Below are positions 1-7,160 of a stretch of DNA of 8,949 nt, in pieces. Positions within the stretch are counted from its first letter, which is position 1, and each line of letters starts with the position of its first letter. A model generated the notes under the pieces. That model ran no database searches, had not been told where the DNA came from, and saw only the letters and a list, made by a program, of their open reading frames with translations. The DNA comes from an uncultured Ruminococcus sp. (GTDB lineage: Bacteria; Bacillota; Clostridia; UBA1212; UBA1255). The position numbers were made by a program, and so were the translations under genes. The stretch is from contig CACZOW010000128.1 of NCBI GenBank assembly GCA_902782885.1, positions 1 to 8,949 on the forward strand, read 5' to 3'.

Positions 1-1778
1 ATAACGCCGCCGCTCTCGCTGTACTTGCGCTCCTGCTGTTCTTCGCGGCGCGCGGCGTCCGCGGCTTTTTTGGCGAGTTCGGCGGCATCGTCCGCCGTTG
101 ACTGCTCCTTCTGGAATTCGCTGTACAGATTGCCCACGAACTTCTGCGCGGACACGTCGCCGAAGCCGATCACGTTGAACATGTCGTCCAGCGTGCCGAA
201 GTGATGGCGCGCGAGCATGGGCTGTATCCATTCGTCCCGCATCAGCTGCGCGTAGGTGCAGCCCACGCGCTTTATCTCGCGCTCCACGGCGTCGCGGCCC
301 CGCTCGATGTTTTCGTCGCGGCGTTCTTTTTTGAACCACTGCTTGATCTTGCTCTTGGCCTCGGAACTTTTGACGATGTTCAGCCAGTCCCGGGACGGGC
401 CGCGGCCGGGCGCCGACGACGTGATGATCTCCACGAAGTCGCCGGTCTTGAGTTTGTAGTTAAGCGGCTTGATCTCGCCGTTGACCTTCGCGCCGGTCAT
501 GCGGTTGCCTACCGCGCTGTGGATGGAGTACGCGAAGTCGATGGGCGTGGAACCCGCGGGGAAAACTTTGACCTCGCCCTTGGGCGTGAACACGAACACT
601 TCGTCGGTGAACAGGTCCATTTTGAACGTTTCGGCGAATTCGCTGGCGTCGTCGATATCCTTCTGGTTGTCCAGCAGGTTCCGCACCCACTCCAGCTTAA
701 GGTCGGTGTCGGAGACTTTGTAGTCCATGCCCTCTTTGTACTTCCAGTGAGCGGCAATACCGTTCTCCGCTATCCGGTGCATCTCCCAGGTGCGTATCTG
801 CGCCTCGAAAGGTTTGCCCTGCGGCCCGATCAGCGTGGTATGCAGCGACTGGTACATGTTGGGCTTGGGCATGGCTATGTAGTCTTTGAAGCGGCCCGGA
901 ATGGGCTTGTACGCCTCGTGGATGATGCCCAGCACCGTGTAGCATTCCTGGACCGTGTTGACGATCACCCGGATCGCCAGCAGGTCGTATATCTGCTCCA
1001 GCGTCTTGTTCTGCGTCACCATCTTGCGGTGGATGCTGTACAGGTGTTTGGGCCGCCCGTCCAGCCGCGCCTCGATGCCCGCGTCGTCCAGTTTGGCGCG
1101 CAGCTCGTTCAGCACGTTGGCAATGTATTCCTCGCGCTCTTCGCGCTTCTGATTGATCGCGCGCTCCAGGCTGGCGTACGCCTCGGGCTCCAGGTACTTG
1201 AAGCACAGGTCTTCCAGCTCCCATTTGATCTTGGTCATACCGAGCCGGTGCGCCAGGGGCGTGTATATCTCCAGAGTCTCGCGCGCTTTGGTGATCTGAG
1301 CGTCGGTGTTGACGTACTGGAGCGTGCGCATATTGTGCAGCCGGTCCACCAGCTTGATCACGATCACGCGGATATCCGCGGCCATGGACAGGAACATCTT
1401 GCGCAGGTTCTCCGCCTGCAGTTCCTCTTTGGTGGTCATCGGGATGTGCTTCAGTTTGGTGACGCCGTCCACCAGGTAGGCAATGTCCTCGCCGAAATCC
1501 GCGGTGATCTCCTCCAGCGTCACTTCCGTGTCTTCCACCGTGTCGTGGAGCATGCCGGCAATTACCGTGGCCAGGTCCATGTCCATATCGGCGAGCATGG
1601 TGGCAACGGCCACCGGATGTATCACGAAGGGCTCTCCGGATTTGCGTTTCTGCCCTTTATGCGCGCTGCTGGCCAGGGCGTAGGCTTTGTCCAAAAGCGC
1701 CACGTCCGCACCGGGGTCGTGTTTAAGTACTTTTTCTTTCAGGATGTCGTAATCGCTCCGATTATCCGCGGCCGTCAT
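1..1778 (-). CDS. rel: Bifunctional (p)ppGpp synthetase/hydrolase Rel, 5' part (truncated at window edge)
   Basis: Cytoplasmic stringent-response enzyme of the RelA/SpoT family, making (p)ppGpp from ATP and GDP/GTP and hydrolysing it. I translated 592 residues from the ATG at 1778, which has GGAG nine bases upstream; the gene continues past position 1. The hydrolase HD domain (about 30-200) has H54, H78-D79, E82-D83 and D145 (KLVDRLHNMRT), so hydrolysis looks intact. The synthetase domain (about 235-345) has GRPKHLYSIHRKM (241-253), D265, RFKD at 296-299 and E325 in EAQIRT. RFKD is the RXKD form typical of bifunctional Rel rather than the EXDD of synthetase-only RelA. A TGS domain spans about 391-452, then a helical region. 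The visible part stops in a charged linker just before the expected zinc-finger and ACT domains; family length is about 730. It lies 51 bases after recJ, probably cotranscribed. Confidence 0.97.
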   Translation of the reverse strand, partial: MTAADNRSDYDILKEKVLKHDPGADVALLDKAYALASSAHKGQKRKSGEPFVIHPVAVATMLADMDMDLATVIAGMLHDTVEDTEVTLEEITADFGEDIAYLVDGVTKLKHIPMTTKEELQAENLRKMFLSMAADIRVIVIKLVDRLHNMRTLQYVNTDAQITKARETLEIYTPLAHRLGMTKIKWELEDLCFKYLEPEAYASLERAINQKREEREEYIANVLNELRAKLDDAGIEARLDGRPKHLYSIHRKMVTQNKTLEQIYDLLAIRVIVNTVQECYTVLGIIHEAYKPIPGRFKDYIAMPKPNMYQSLHTTLIGPQGKPFEAQIRTWEMHRIAENGIAAHWKYKEGMDYKVSDTDLKLEWVRNLLDNQKDIDDASEFAETFKMDLFTDEVFVFTPKGEVKVFPAGSTPIDFAYSIHSAVGNRMTGAKVNGEIKPLNYKLKTGDFVEIITSSAPGRGPSRDWLNIVKSSEAKSKIKQWFKKERRDENIERGRDAVEREIKRVGCTYAQLMRDEWIQPMLARHHFGTLDDMFNVIGFGDVSAQKFVGNLYSEFQKEQSTADDAAELAKKAADAARREEQQERKYSESGGV

Positions 1779-1829
1779 GATCTCACGCTCCGGAGGGCAT
1801 ATTGTCCGCCTCCCGCCCGGAAGGCCTGC

Positions 1830-3911
1830 TCAGTCCGCGGGTTCCGTGTATAGCGTCCGGTACAGCTCCGACGCTTCCAGATCCACCTTCCTGACCCCGC
1901 GGTCAAGGGTGAAGTCGGTCTTGGAAGTGCGGTCTACCAGACCCAGCTGGCCGAAAATGTCCATGGCAGTCTTCAGACGGAACCAGGAACAATTGACTCC
2001 GGCGGCGATCAGTTCGGCTCGGAGCGCGATCAGATCGTTGAATTTGAACTCCTGCGGCAATTTGGAAATGCCCCTGTATATAGCTCTCAGAAAGCCCGCG
2101 TCGGCGGCGAAGCTGTCGAAAGTTATATACGGTTTATTATACATGCATAGCAGCCGTTTTTCAACACCGAGGTCGAATTCGTGTATGTCCGTCACCTGCA
2201 GGAACAGTTTGTCCGGCCGGAACTGGTCGCGGCGGGGCATGCACAGCACCGAAACGTTCTTGAGGCGGCTTACGCTTTCCAGCAGGCTGCCCGCGCGGAA
2301 CGCGATGCCGTCTACGTATTGCTGACCGCCCGCGCGGTCGGGCACGGAGAAGACCATTTTTAGATGCGCGTTGTCAACGCCCACGCGGCGCACGTTCACC
2401 AGCCTCAGGCCGGTAACAACGACGGACGGCGCGGCGTTCTCGTCGCCGAACGGTTCGAAGGCCGCCAGCATGTCCGAGAATTCCGGAGTCAGCAGTTCCC
2501 CGCTCACGGCGGCGTCGACTTCCGTTGACTGCCTTGCAGGCATCTCCGTCTTATCCAGCCCGGCGCAGTACGCGTTGAACGCGGCCAGAAACGGCTCGAT
2601 CTGTGATTTGTATATCGAGATGCCCACCGCCATGGCGTGCCCGCCAAAACGCTCTAAATAGGCGCTGCAGGCGGAGAGCGCCTTGAACAGGTCGAAACCC
2701 TTGACCGACCGTCCGGAGCCCTTGTAGAGCGGATCGTCGCCGTTTACGTTGACCGTGAGCGCGATGGCCGGCTTTAAGAATTTGTCCGCCAGCTGCGACG
2801 CCACGATACCGATAACGCCGGGATGCCAGTCTTCGCCTGCGCTGAGCGTAAGCGCGTCGTCCGCGCCGGTGAGCAGTCTGCCGGGCCGCAGCGCGTCCGT
2901 GTAAACGTCCTGCTCGATGACTTTACGGGTGCGGTTCTCTTCGGCCAGCGTTCCGGCAGCTTTTTCCGCCTCTTCGCGGTTCGGCGCCAGGAACAGGCGG
3001 ATCGCCCGCTCGGCGGAACCCAGACGGCCGGCGGCATTGATCTTGGGCGCGGCTTTAAAAGAAATGTCCGTGGAACCCGGCAGCAGCGCATCACTGAAAC
3101 CGCAGCTTTCCAGCAGCGCCAGCACGCCGCAGTCCAGCGGCCCCGCGGGCGAATCCGGGTCTTTCAGCAGCGCGGCCATGGCGTCCAGTCCCAGGCGCAC
3201 ATATGTGCGGTTGGTCCCGGTGAGCGGCACGCTGTCGCCGATGGTGGCAATGGCCACCGCCGTGATGTACCCTTCCGTTTCCGCCGGGTCGATGCCCAGC
3301 TCCTCCCCCAGCTTCCGCACCAGCGTGAAGGCAACGCCGGCGCCGCACTCGTTGCGGTATCCGAACCCGCTGTCCGGGAGATGGGGATCCACCAGCGCCC
3401 CGCACTTCGGCAGTTCCTCTCCCGCCAGATGGTGGTCGGTGATGACCATTGCCAGCCCGAGCTCATCCGCGCGGTTCGCGGCATCAATGGCGGAGATGCC
3501 GTTGTCAACGGTCACTATCAGCCCCGTGCCCTGCTCGCACATCCTTTCCACCGCAGCGGGCGTAATGCCGTACCCTTCGCCGAACCGGTCCGGAATGCAG
3601 TAATCCACGTCCGCGCCGGCGCAGTTTTTGAGGAAATGATACAGGATCGCGGTAGCGCAGATGCCGTCGCAGTCGTAATCGCCGAATATAGAGATCCGCA
3701 GTCCGTCGTCCACCGCGGTAAGGATGATATCCACCGCGGCCTCCAGCGCGCTGTCTTCCGGCACGGGCGGCAGCACCGGCGGCGCGAAGAACGCCTCTTC
3801 ATCCCCCGGCGCGATCCCGCGCACCCGCATCAGCTCTGCTTTTATCTGATCTACTGTGCTGTCTTTGCCGTAAATATGCTCCGGCAGCACGATCCAGCGT
3901 TTATCAAACAT
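1830..3911 (-). CDS. recJ: Single-stranded-DNA-specific 5'-3' exonuclease RecJ
   Basis: DHH-family nuclease that degrades single-stranded DNA 5' to 3' in recombination, mismatch and base-excision repair. The 693-residue product has the DHH domain with GDYDCDG (77-83; D78, D80, D82), VDNG (135-138), DHH (159-161) and D226 in IGDSVPL. Next are a linker motif INAAGRLGSAERA (291-303) and the DHHA1 domain with HPGVIGIVASQLA (363-375), SGRS (399-402) and GGHAMAVG (423-430). An OB-like domain follows (about 465-585), then a C-terminal extension (about 590-693) like that of Gram-positive RecJ. It is longer than E. coli RecJ (about 577) and shorter than the B. subtilis protein (about 786). The ATG at 3911 has a strong AAGGAG seven bases upstream (3919-3924). 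It follows the histidine kinase by 78 bases and precedes rel by 51; Bacillus has apt between recJ and rel, here absent. All metal ligands looked for are present. Confidence 0.96.
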   Translation of the reverse strand: MFDKRWIVLPEHIYGKDSTVDQIKAELMRVRGIAPGDEEAFFAPPVLPPVPEDSALEAAVDIILTAVDDGLRISIFGDYDCDGICATAILYHFLKNCAGADVDYCIPDRFGEGYGITPAAVERMCEQGTGLIVTVDNGISAIDAANRADELGLAMVITDHHLAGEELPKCGALVDPHLPDSGFGYRNECGAGVAFTLVRKLGEELGIDPAETEGYITAVAIATIGDSVPLTGTNRTYVRLGLDAMAALLKDPDSPAGPLDCGVLALLESCGFSDALLPGSTDISFKAAPKINAAGRLGSAERAIRLFLAPNREEAEKAAGTLAEENRTRKVIEQDVYTDALRPGRLLTGADDALTLSAGEDWHPGVIGIVASQLADKFLKPAIALTVNVNGDDPLYKGSGRSVKGFDLFKALSACSAYLERFGGHAMAVGISIYKSQIEPFLAAFNAYCAGLDKTEMPARQSTEVDAAVSGELLTPEFSDMLAAFEPFGDENAAPSVVVTGLRLVNVRRVGVDNAHLKMVFSVPDRAGGQQYVDGIAFRAGSLLESVSRLKNVSVLCMPRRDQFRPDKLFLQVTDIHEFDLGVEKRLLCMYNKPYITFDSFAADAGFLRAIYRGISKLPQEFKFNDLIALRAELIAAGVNCSWFRLKTAMDIFGQLGLVDRTSKTDFTLDRGVRKVDLEASELYRTLYTEPAD

Positions 3912-3989
3912 AACGTTACTCCTTAAAACCGTTCGGCCGTTGATCCCGCTCCCGCAAACGACCTCGCGCGGCGCTTCACGCGCATGATC

Positions 3990-5561
3990 TCACGCGCCTC
4001 CGCCGCTGAAATCGAACACGAACGACGTCTCCCCATCCGGCTCGCTGGTCACGGATATGCCGATGCCGTGGCGCAGCGCGATCTGGCGGGCGATCGCCAG
4101 CCCCAGTCCGGTCCCGTTTTTATTGGTCTCGGACCGGGAGTGATAGAACCGCTCAAAAATGTACGGCAGCGCCCCGGGGGCAATACCCTTGCCCACGTTC
4201 GTTACCGAGACCTTTTCTTCCTTCAGCAGCACGCGCACGGGATAACGGGTATCCTCGGTGAACTTGACCGCGTTGTCCAGCACGATCAGCAGCATCTGCC
4301 GCACCCGGTCGTAATCCCCCCGGAACGGCAGCTCGCCGGTGTCAAATACGAAATCTACCGTGACGCCTTTGCCGTCCGCCATCCCCCGGGCGACGCGCAC
4401 CGCGTCGGAAACGCAGTCGTACAGGTTGAAATCGGTGATATTGATCGAAAAATCCGGGTTCTGAAGGCGGGAAAGGTCGAGGAGATCGTTGACCATGCGC
4501 TGCATATATTTGCTCTCTTTCAGCAGCTCGCCGTGGTATTGCTCCACCAGTTCGGGTTCGGTGACAACACCGTCGCACAGCGCCTCCAGCGACCCGCGCA
4601 TCACCGTGACCGGCGTCCGCAGCTCGTGGGAGATGTTGGCAATGAACTCCTGCCGCAGCGCCTGCAGCTTCCGGCGCTCGTTCTCGGCGGTCTCCAGCTT
4701 CTCACCCATATCGTCGATCGTATGCGCCAGCACCCCGATCTCATCGTTGCGTTCCACTTCCGTGCGCGCGGTATAATCGCCTTCGGAGATCCGCACCGCG
4801 GCTTTGTTGATCATTAGCAGCGGCTTTGTAAACTTCTTTGACATCAGCCATGCCGCCCCGAAGCCGATCACCAGCGCGCCGACCAGGCTGACCGCCATTA
4901 TGATCAGACCGTGTTTGAGCGGGCGGAACGCGTCCTTCAGCGGCGCGTGGATCAGCACCGCCCCCATCACTCTGCCGCCGCCGTCCAGCACAGGCCTGCC
5001 CACGGTAACGGTGCCTTCGCCGAACAGTTTCGAGAACGTCTGTGTGCTGAGTTCGCGTTTGTCAAAAATGTTCTCGACAAAACGGCTCTGTTCCGTATTC
5101 AGCTGCGAAAACCGGGTGTCAACGTACACCTCGTTCCGCATCATGAACATCATGTCGTACTTCTCTTCGCCGGTACCCGGCGCCACCAGCCACACGGTGG
5201 AGTTGGTCAACCCGGATATGAACCGGGAGAGCGAACGCGTATTGATCCGGATATCGCCGCCGGGCCGGATCATCTCGTCGCCGGAAGCGCTCTCCGGCGG
5301 ACGTCCGGATTCCCCGCCCGGTTCGCCAATCACGATGGAGCCGCGGCGCTGCGCAATTGCCGCCACCATCTCGCTGATGCTGGAGGCGGTGCGTTTGAGT
5401 CCGTCAACGTACGACTGCCGTGAATACCGGTACAGCAGCGCGGAGAATGCCAGCCCGAGTATCAGCGCAAACAACAGCAGACACGTGGTGAAATATACGG
5501 TAAGCCTTCTCGCTATACCGTACTTTTCCGTGTGTTCCCCGTTCTTTTCAGCATGCTTCAT
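3990..5561 (-). CDS. Membrane sensor histidine kinase (HAMP-HisKA-HATPase), partner of the adjacent response regulator
   Basis: Transmembrane sensor kinase, probably phosphorylating the OmpR-type regulator encoded just upstream. Numbering from the upstream ATG at 5570 (526 residues): a basic N-terminus, TM1 about 24-48, an extracytoplasmic region about 49-220, TM2 about 221-243, HAMP about 244-297, and HisKA with FIANISHELRTP (phospho-acceptor H315). The HATPase domain has the N box LDNAVKF (N433), G1 box NVGKGI (458-463), F box FERFYHS and G2 box GTGLGLAIA (486-494). The G1 box has Asn where many kinases have Asp, a common variant. The ATG at 5570 overlaps the regulator's TGA (ATGA), but its AAAGG abuts the codon with no spacing; the in-frame ATG at 5561 has AAAGGA eight bases upstream, so I prefer it (523 residues). 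The sensor's C-terminal half (GRPVLDGGGRVMGAVL) resembles Cache-like folds. Its ligand cannot be read from sequence; PhoR or WalK assignments would be guesses. Confidence 0.93.
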   Translation of the reverse strand: MKHAEKNGEHTEKYGIARRLTVYFTTCLLLFALILGLAFSALLYRYSRQSYVDGLKRTASSISEMVAAIAQRRGSIVIGEPGGESGRPPESASGDEMIRPGGDIRINTRSLSRFISGLTNSTVWLVAPGTGEEKYDMMFMMRNEVYVDTRFSQLNTEQSRFVENIFDKRELSTQTFSKLFGEGTVTVGRPVLDGGGRVMGAVLIHAPLKDAFRPLKHGLIIMAVSLVGALVIGFGAAWLMSKKFTKPLLMINKAAVRISEGDYTARTEVERNDEIGVLAHTIDDMGEKLETAENERRKLQALRQEFIANISHELRTPVTVMRGSLEALCDGVVTEPELVEQYHGELLKESKYMQRMVNDLLDLSRLQNPDFSINITDFNLYDCVSDAVRVARGMADGKGVTVDFVFDTGELPFRGDYDRVRQMLLIVLDNAVKFTEDTRYPVRVLLKEEKVSVTNVGKGIAPGALPYIFERFYHSRSETNKNGTGLGLAIARQIALRHGIGISVTSEPDGETSFVFDFSGGGA

Positions 5562-5566
5562 GGGTC

Positions 5567-6256
5567 TCATCCTTTTTCGGCGAATTTGTAGCCTACGCCC
5601 CAGAACGTCTCGATCTCCCAGCCCTCGTGAGGATATTCATCCAGCTTCGCCCGGAGCCGCTTGATGTGGGAATCCACCGTGCGGCTGTCGCCGTAGTAGT
5701 CGTAGCCCCAGATCTTGTCCAGCAGCTGATCGCGGGAGAAGACTTTGTTGATGTTGCTGGCCAGCAGCCAGAGAATCTCGATCTCTTTTTTGGTGAGTTT
5801 GACGACGTTGCCGCCCACTTCCACCACGTAGTTTTCCAGGTTGATGCGGAGGTTGCCGCATTCGAACACCTGTTCGGCGGGCGCGCTCACAGTGACGCGG
5901 CGCATGATCGCGCGCACCCGGGCCATCACTTCGCCGTTGGAGAACGGTTTCACGATATAGTCGTCGGCGCCGATATCCAGCCCCATTATTTTTTCAAAAT
6001 CCTCTCCCCGCGCGGTGATCATAATGATCGGCACGGAGGATTCGCGGCGTATCTCGCGGCACACCTGAAAACCGTCCAGTACGGGCATCATAACGTCCAG
6101 CAGTATAATGTCGGGCTTGTTCCGGCGGAACGAGTCCAGCGCTTCCTGGCCGTCGTTGGCGATCAGCACGCTGTAACCCTCGTTTTTGGCATATTGGGAC
6201 AACACAGACGTGATCTGTTTGTTGTCGTCGGCGATCAGCATTTTCAGTTCTGACAT
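5567..6256 (-). CDS. OmpR/PhoB-family response regulator
   Basis: DNA-binding transcription regulator of a two-component system, 229 residues, the usual length for the family. The receiver domain (1-120) has the acidic pair D10-D11, phospho-acceptor D54 in LLDVMMP, T81 and K103 in the KPF motif. The C-terminal winged-helix domain (about 128-227) has the recognition-helix segment RTVDSHIKRLRAKL (192-205) and the typical ending WGVGYKF. All phosphorylation residues are present, so it should be a normal phospho-switch. The ATG at 6256 has AAGGAG eight bases upstream (6264-6269). A promoter-like element lies about 40 bases before the start. The stop codon overlaps the first possible start of the histidine kinase (ATGA), a classic co-translated pair. 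It resembles PhoB/WalR-type regulators in general, but the sequence alone does not identify the regulon, so no gene name is given. Confidence 0.95.
   Translation of the reverse strand: MSELKMLIADDNKQITSVLSQYAKNEGYSVLIANDGQEALDSFRRNKPDIILLDVMMPVLDGFQVCREIRRESSVPIIMITARGEDFEKIMGLDIGADDYIVKPFSNGEVMARVRAIMRRVTVSAPAEQVFECGNLRINLENYVVEVGGNVVKLTKKEIEILWLLASNINKVFSRDQLLDKIWGYDYYGDSRTVDSHIKRLRAKLDEYPHEGWEIETFWGVGYKFAEKG
5570..5575 (-). promoter_or_regulatory. Ribosome binding site deciding the histidine kinase start
   Basis: AAAGGA on the minus strand, inside the last codons of the response regulator gene, sits eight bases before the ATG at 5561 but directly against the ATG at 5570. The spacing favours 5561 as the kinase start. 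Its position within the upstream gene points to translational coupling of regulator and kinase. Confidence 0.6.
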
Positions 6257-6295
6257 AATTACTCTCCTTGTGGTTTGCGGTTTTGGTCAATGACG

Positions 6296-6323
6296 ATTAT
6301 ATTTGCAGATCCTTGAATGAAAA
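6296..6323 (-). promoter_or_regulatory. Candidate SigA promoter for the response regulator operon
   Basis: On the minus strand a perfect TATAAT (-10, complement of 6296-6301) is preceded, after 16 bases, by TTTTCA (-35, complement of 6318-6323), matching the consensus at 4 of 6 positions. Transcription would start near 6288 and give a leader of about 30 bases before the ATG at 6256. It lies in the 101-base gap after udk, so the regulator, kinase and perhaps recJ-rel can be transcribed independently of udk. No terminator with a T tract was seen after udk, so readthrough is possible too. Confidence 0.55.
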
Positions 6324-6357
6324 TTGAACGCTGCGCGGCAATACGCGGCCCGCCCCG

Positions 6358-6969
6358 TCACTGCAGGTGGTTCCGGATGCAGGAACGCAGGAGGTCCATG
6401 GCCACCGCGTTGCGCCCGCCCTGCGGAATGATCAGATCCGCGTAGCGCTTGCTGGGTTCCACATACGCTTCATGCATGGGTTTCACGGTGTCAACATACT
6501 GCGCGATCACCGAGTCCAGGCTCCGGCCGCGCTCTTTCACGTCGCGCCGTATCCGCCGCAGGATCCTTATGTCCGCGTCGGCGTCAACAAATATCTTGAT
6601 ATCCATCAGCTCGCGCACTTCCGAAAGCGCCAGCACCATGATGCCGTCCACCAGCAGCACCCGCCCCGGTTCGATGCGCCGGGTCTCTTCGCTGCGGTCG
6701 TGCACGGAAAAATCGTATACCGGACTGTAGACCGCCTCGCCGCCCTTAAGCGCGCAGATATGTTCCACCATCAGACCTGTATCAAACGCGTCCGGATGGT
6801 CGTAATTCATTTTGCTGCGTTCTTCCAGTGAAAGTTCGTGATGCGCCTTGTAATAGTCGTCGCACTTGAGCAGCGCCACATCTTCGCCGAAGCTGTCGCG
6901 GATTATCCTTGCCACGGTGCTTTTCCCGCTTCCGGTTCCTCCCGCGATACCGATAGTCAATGATCCCAT
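6358..6969 (-). CDS. udk: Uridine kinase (uridine/cytidine salvage)
   Basis: Cytoplasmic pyrimidine salvage enzyme phosphorylating uridine and cytidine to UMP and CMP. The 203-residue protein has a P-loop at 7-18 (GIAGGTGSGKST, K16), DDYYK (37-41), the nucleoside-binding NYDHPDAFD (55-63), PVYDF (83-87), and the lid segment RRIRRDVKERGRS (138-150) with the following SLDSVIAQY. The C-terminal EPSKRYADLIIPQGG matches the Udk signature closely. Length fits the family (about 205-215). The frame stays open to 7056, but the extra 29 codons do not resemble Udk and would overlap the promoter; the ATG at 6969 is followed at once by the P-loop strand and has GGAGG eleven bases upstream with further purines, so I chose it. 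One oddity is VDGI (107-110), where E. coli Udk has EGI. It is divergent from asnS and has its own promoter. Confidence 0.95.
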   Translation of the reverse strand: MGSLTIGIAGGTGSGKSTVARIIRDSFGEDVALLKCDDYYKAHHELSLEERSKMNYDHPDAFDTGLMVEHICALKGGEAVYSPVYDFSVHDRSEETRRIEPGRVLLVDGIMVLALSEVRELMDIKIFVDADADIRILRRIRRDVKERGRSLDSVIAQYVDTVKPMHEAYVEPSKRYADLIIPQGGRNAVAMDLLRSCIRNHLQ

Positions 6970-6991
6970 CTTTCTCTCCCCCTCCGGCGGT

Positions 6992-7021
6992 ATTATACAC
7001 CAAAGGCGGGGCAATTGGCAA
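6992..7021 (-). promoter_or_regulatory. SigA-type promoter of udk
   Basis: On the minus strand TTGCCA (complement of 7016-7021, 5 of 6 to the -35 consensus) is followed after 18 bases by a perfect TATAAT (complement of 6992-6997). The start site would fall near 6985, leaving only about 15-20 bases of leader, which includes the GGAGG ribosome binding site. Its presence rules out the longer udk frame starting at 7056. Confidence 0.7.
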
Positions 7022-7028
7022 ATGGCGG

Positions 7029-7065
7029 CTTGAGTGCCTGGGTAAATAAGTCTCATTTACTCAAG
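7029..7065. repeat. Nested inverted repeat between the divergent udk and asnS promoters (operator-like)
   Basis: The outer arms CTTGAGT (7029-7035) and ACTCAAG (7059-7065) are perfect complements. A second pairing, TGGGTAAAT (7040-7048) with ATTTACTCA (7055-7063), forms nine pairs with one G-T wobble around a seven-base loop. The two pairings share the right arm and are mutually exclusive. The element lies wholly upstream of both -35 boxes (7016-7021 for udk, 7080-7085 for asnS), so it should be outside both main transcripts and more likely acts as DNA, for example as a regulator site. An A run follows on the plus strand, so it is not an intrinsic terminator on either strand. A binding role is inference. 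Confidence 0.4.
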
Positions 7066-7079
7066 AAAAAAGCCTGCAT

Positions 7080-7108
7080 TTGCCCTTTGGCTTCCATAGT
7101 GCTATAAT
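7080..7108 (+). promoter_or_regulatory. SigA-type promoter of asnS
   Basis: TTGCCC (7080-7085, 4 of 6 to the -35 consensus) is followed after exactly 17 bases by a perfect TATAAT (7103-7108). Transcription would begin about 7114-7117 and give a leader of about 58 bases before the asnS ATG. The longest possible asnS frame begins with the TTG of this -35 box, which shows that the long start is wrong. Confidence 0.7.
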
Positions 7109-7112
7109 ACGC

Positions 7113-7160
7113 CGCGGAAAGAAATTTTCCGCAAAGGAAAAGAGGTTTTCCGCGAAGGAG
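7113..7160 (+). promoter_or_regulatory. asnS mRNA leader with two mutually exclusive hairpins and a duplicated Shine-Dalgarno segment
   Basis: GCGGAAA (7114-7120) can pair with TTTCCGC (7126-7132) across a five-base loop, or the slightly longer CGCGGAAA (7113-7120) can pair with TTTCCGCG (7147-7154), ending one base before the AAGGAG at 7155-7160. The two right arms belong to an imperfect direct repeat, TTTTCCGCAAAGGA (7125-7138) and TTTTCCGCGAAGGA (7146-7159), each carrying a Shine-Dalgarno-like AAGGA. The pairings are seen directly; any control of translation or mRNA stability is inference. Only part of the left arm may be transcribed, depending on the exact start site. The leader is too short for a T-box. 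Confidence 0.4.

Noticed and set aside
201..1853. 550-codon plus-strand open frame opposite rel
   Set aside because: It is antisense to a clearly conserved Rel reading frame, has no recognisable domain, and its composition is the usual mirror of a GC-rich gene.
2823..3926. 367-codon plus-strand open frame opposite recJ
   Set aside because: Low-complexity, Arg/Gln/Gly-rich shadow of RecJ with no domain signature.
3912..3989. Terminator between the histidine kinase and recJ
   Set aside because: A short GCGCG/CGCGC pairing exists on the minus strand, but there is no T tract after it and the stem is only five bases.
3984..4817. 277-codon plus-strand open frame opposite the histidine kinase
   Set aside because: Mirror frame of the conserved HisKA/HATPase coding sequence; no independent support.
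6302..6357. Terminator after udk
   Set aside because: GC-rich CGCGGC segments near 6330-6350 are direct rather than inverted repeats, and only three-base stems could be formed.
6970..7056. N-terminal extension of uridine kinase from 7056
   Set aside because: The 29 extra codons overlap the udk promoter and lack family similarity; the ATG at 6969 is placed correctly before the P-loop and has a ribosome binding site.
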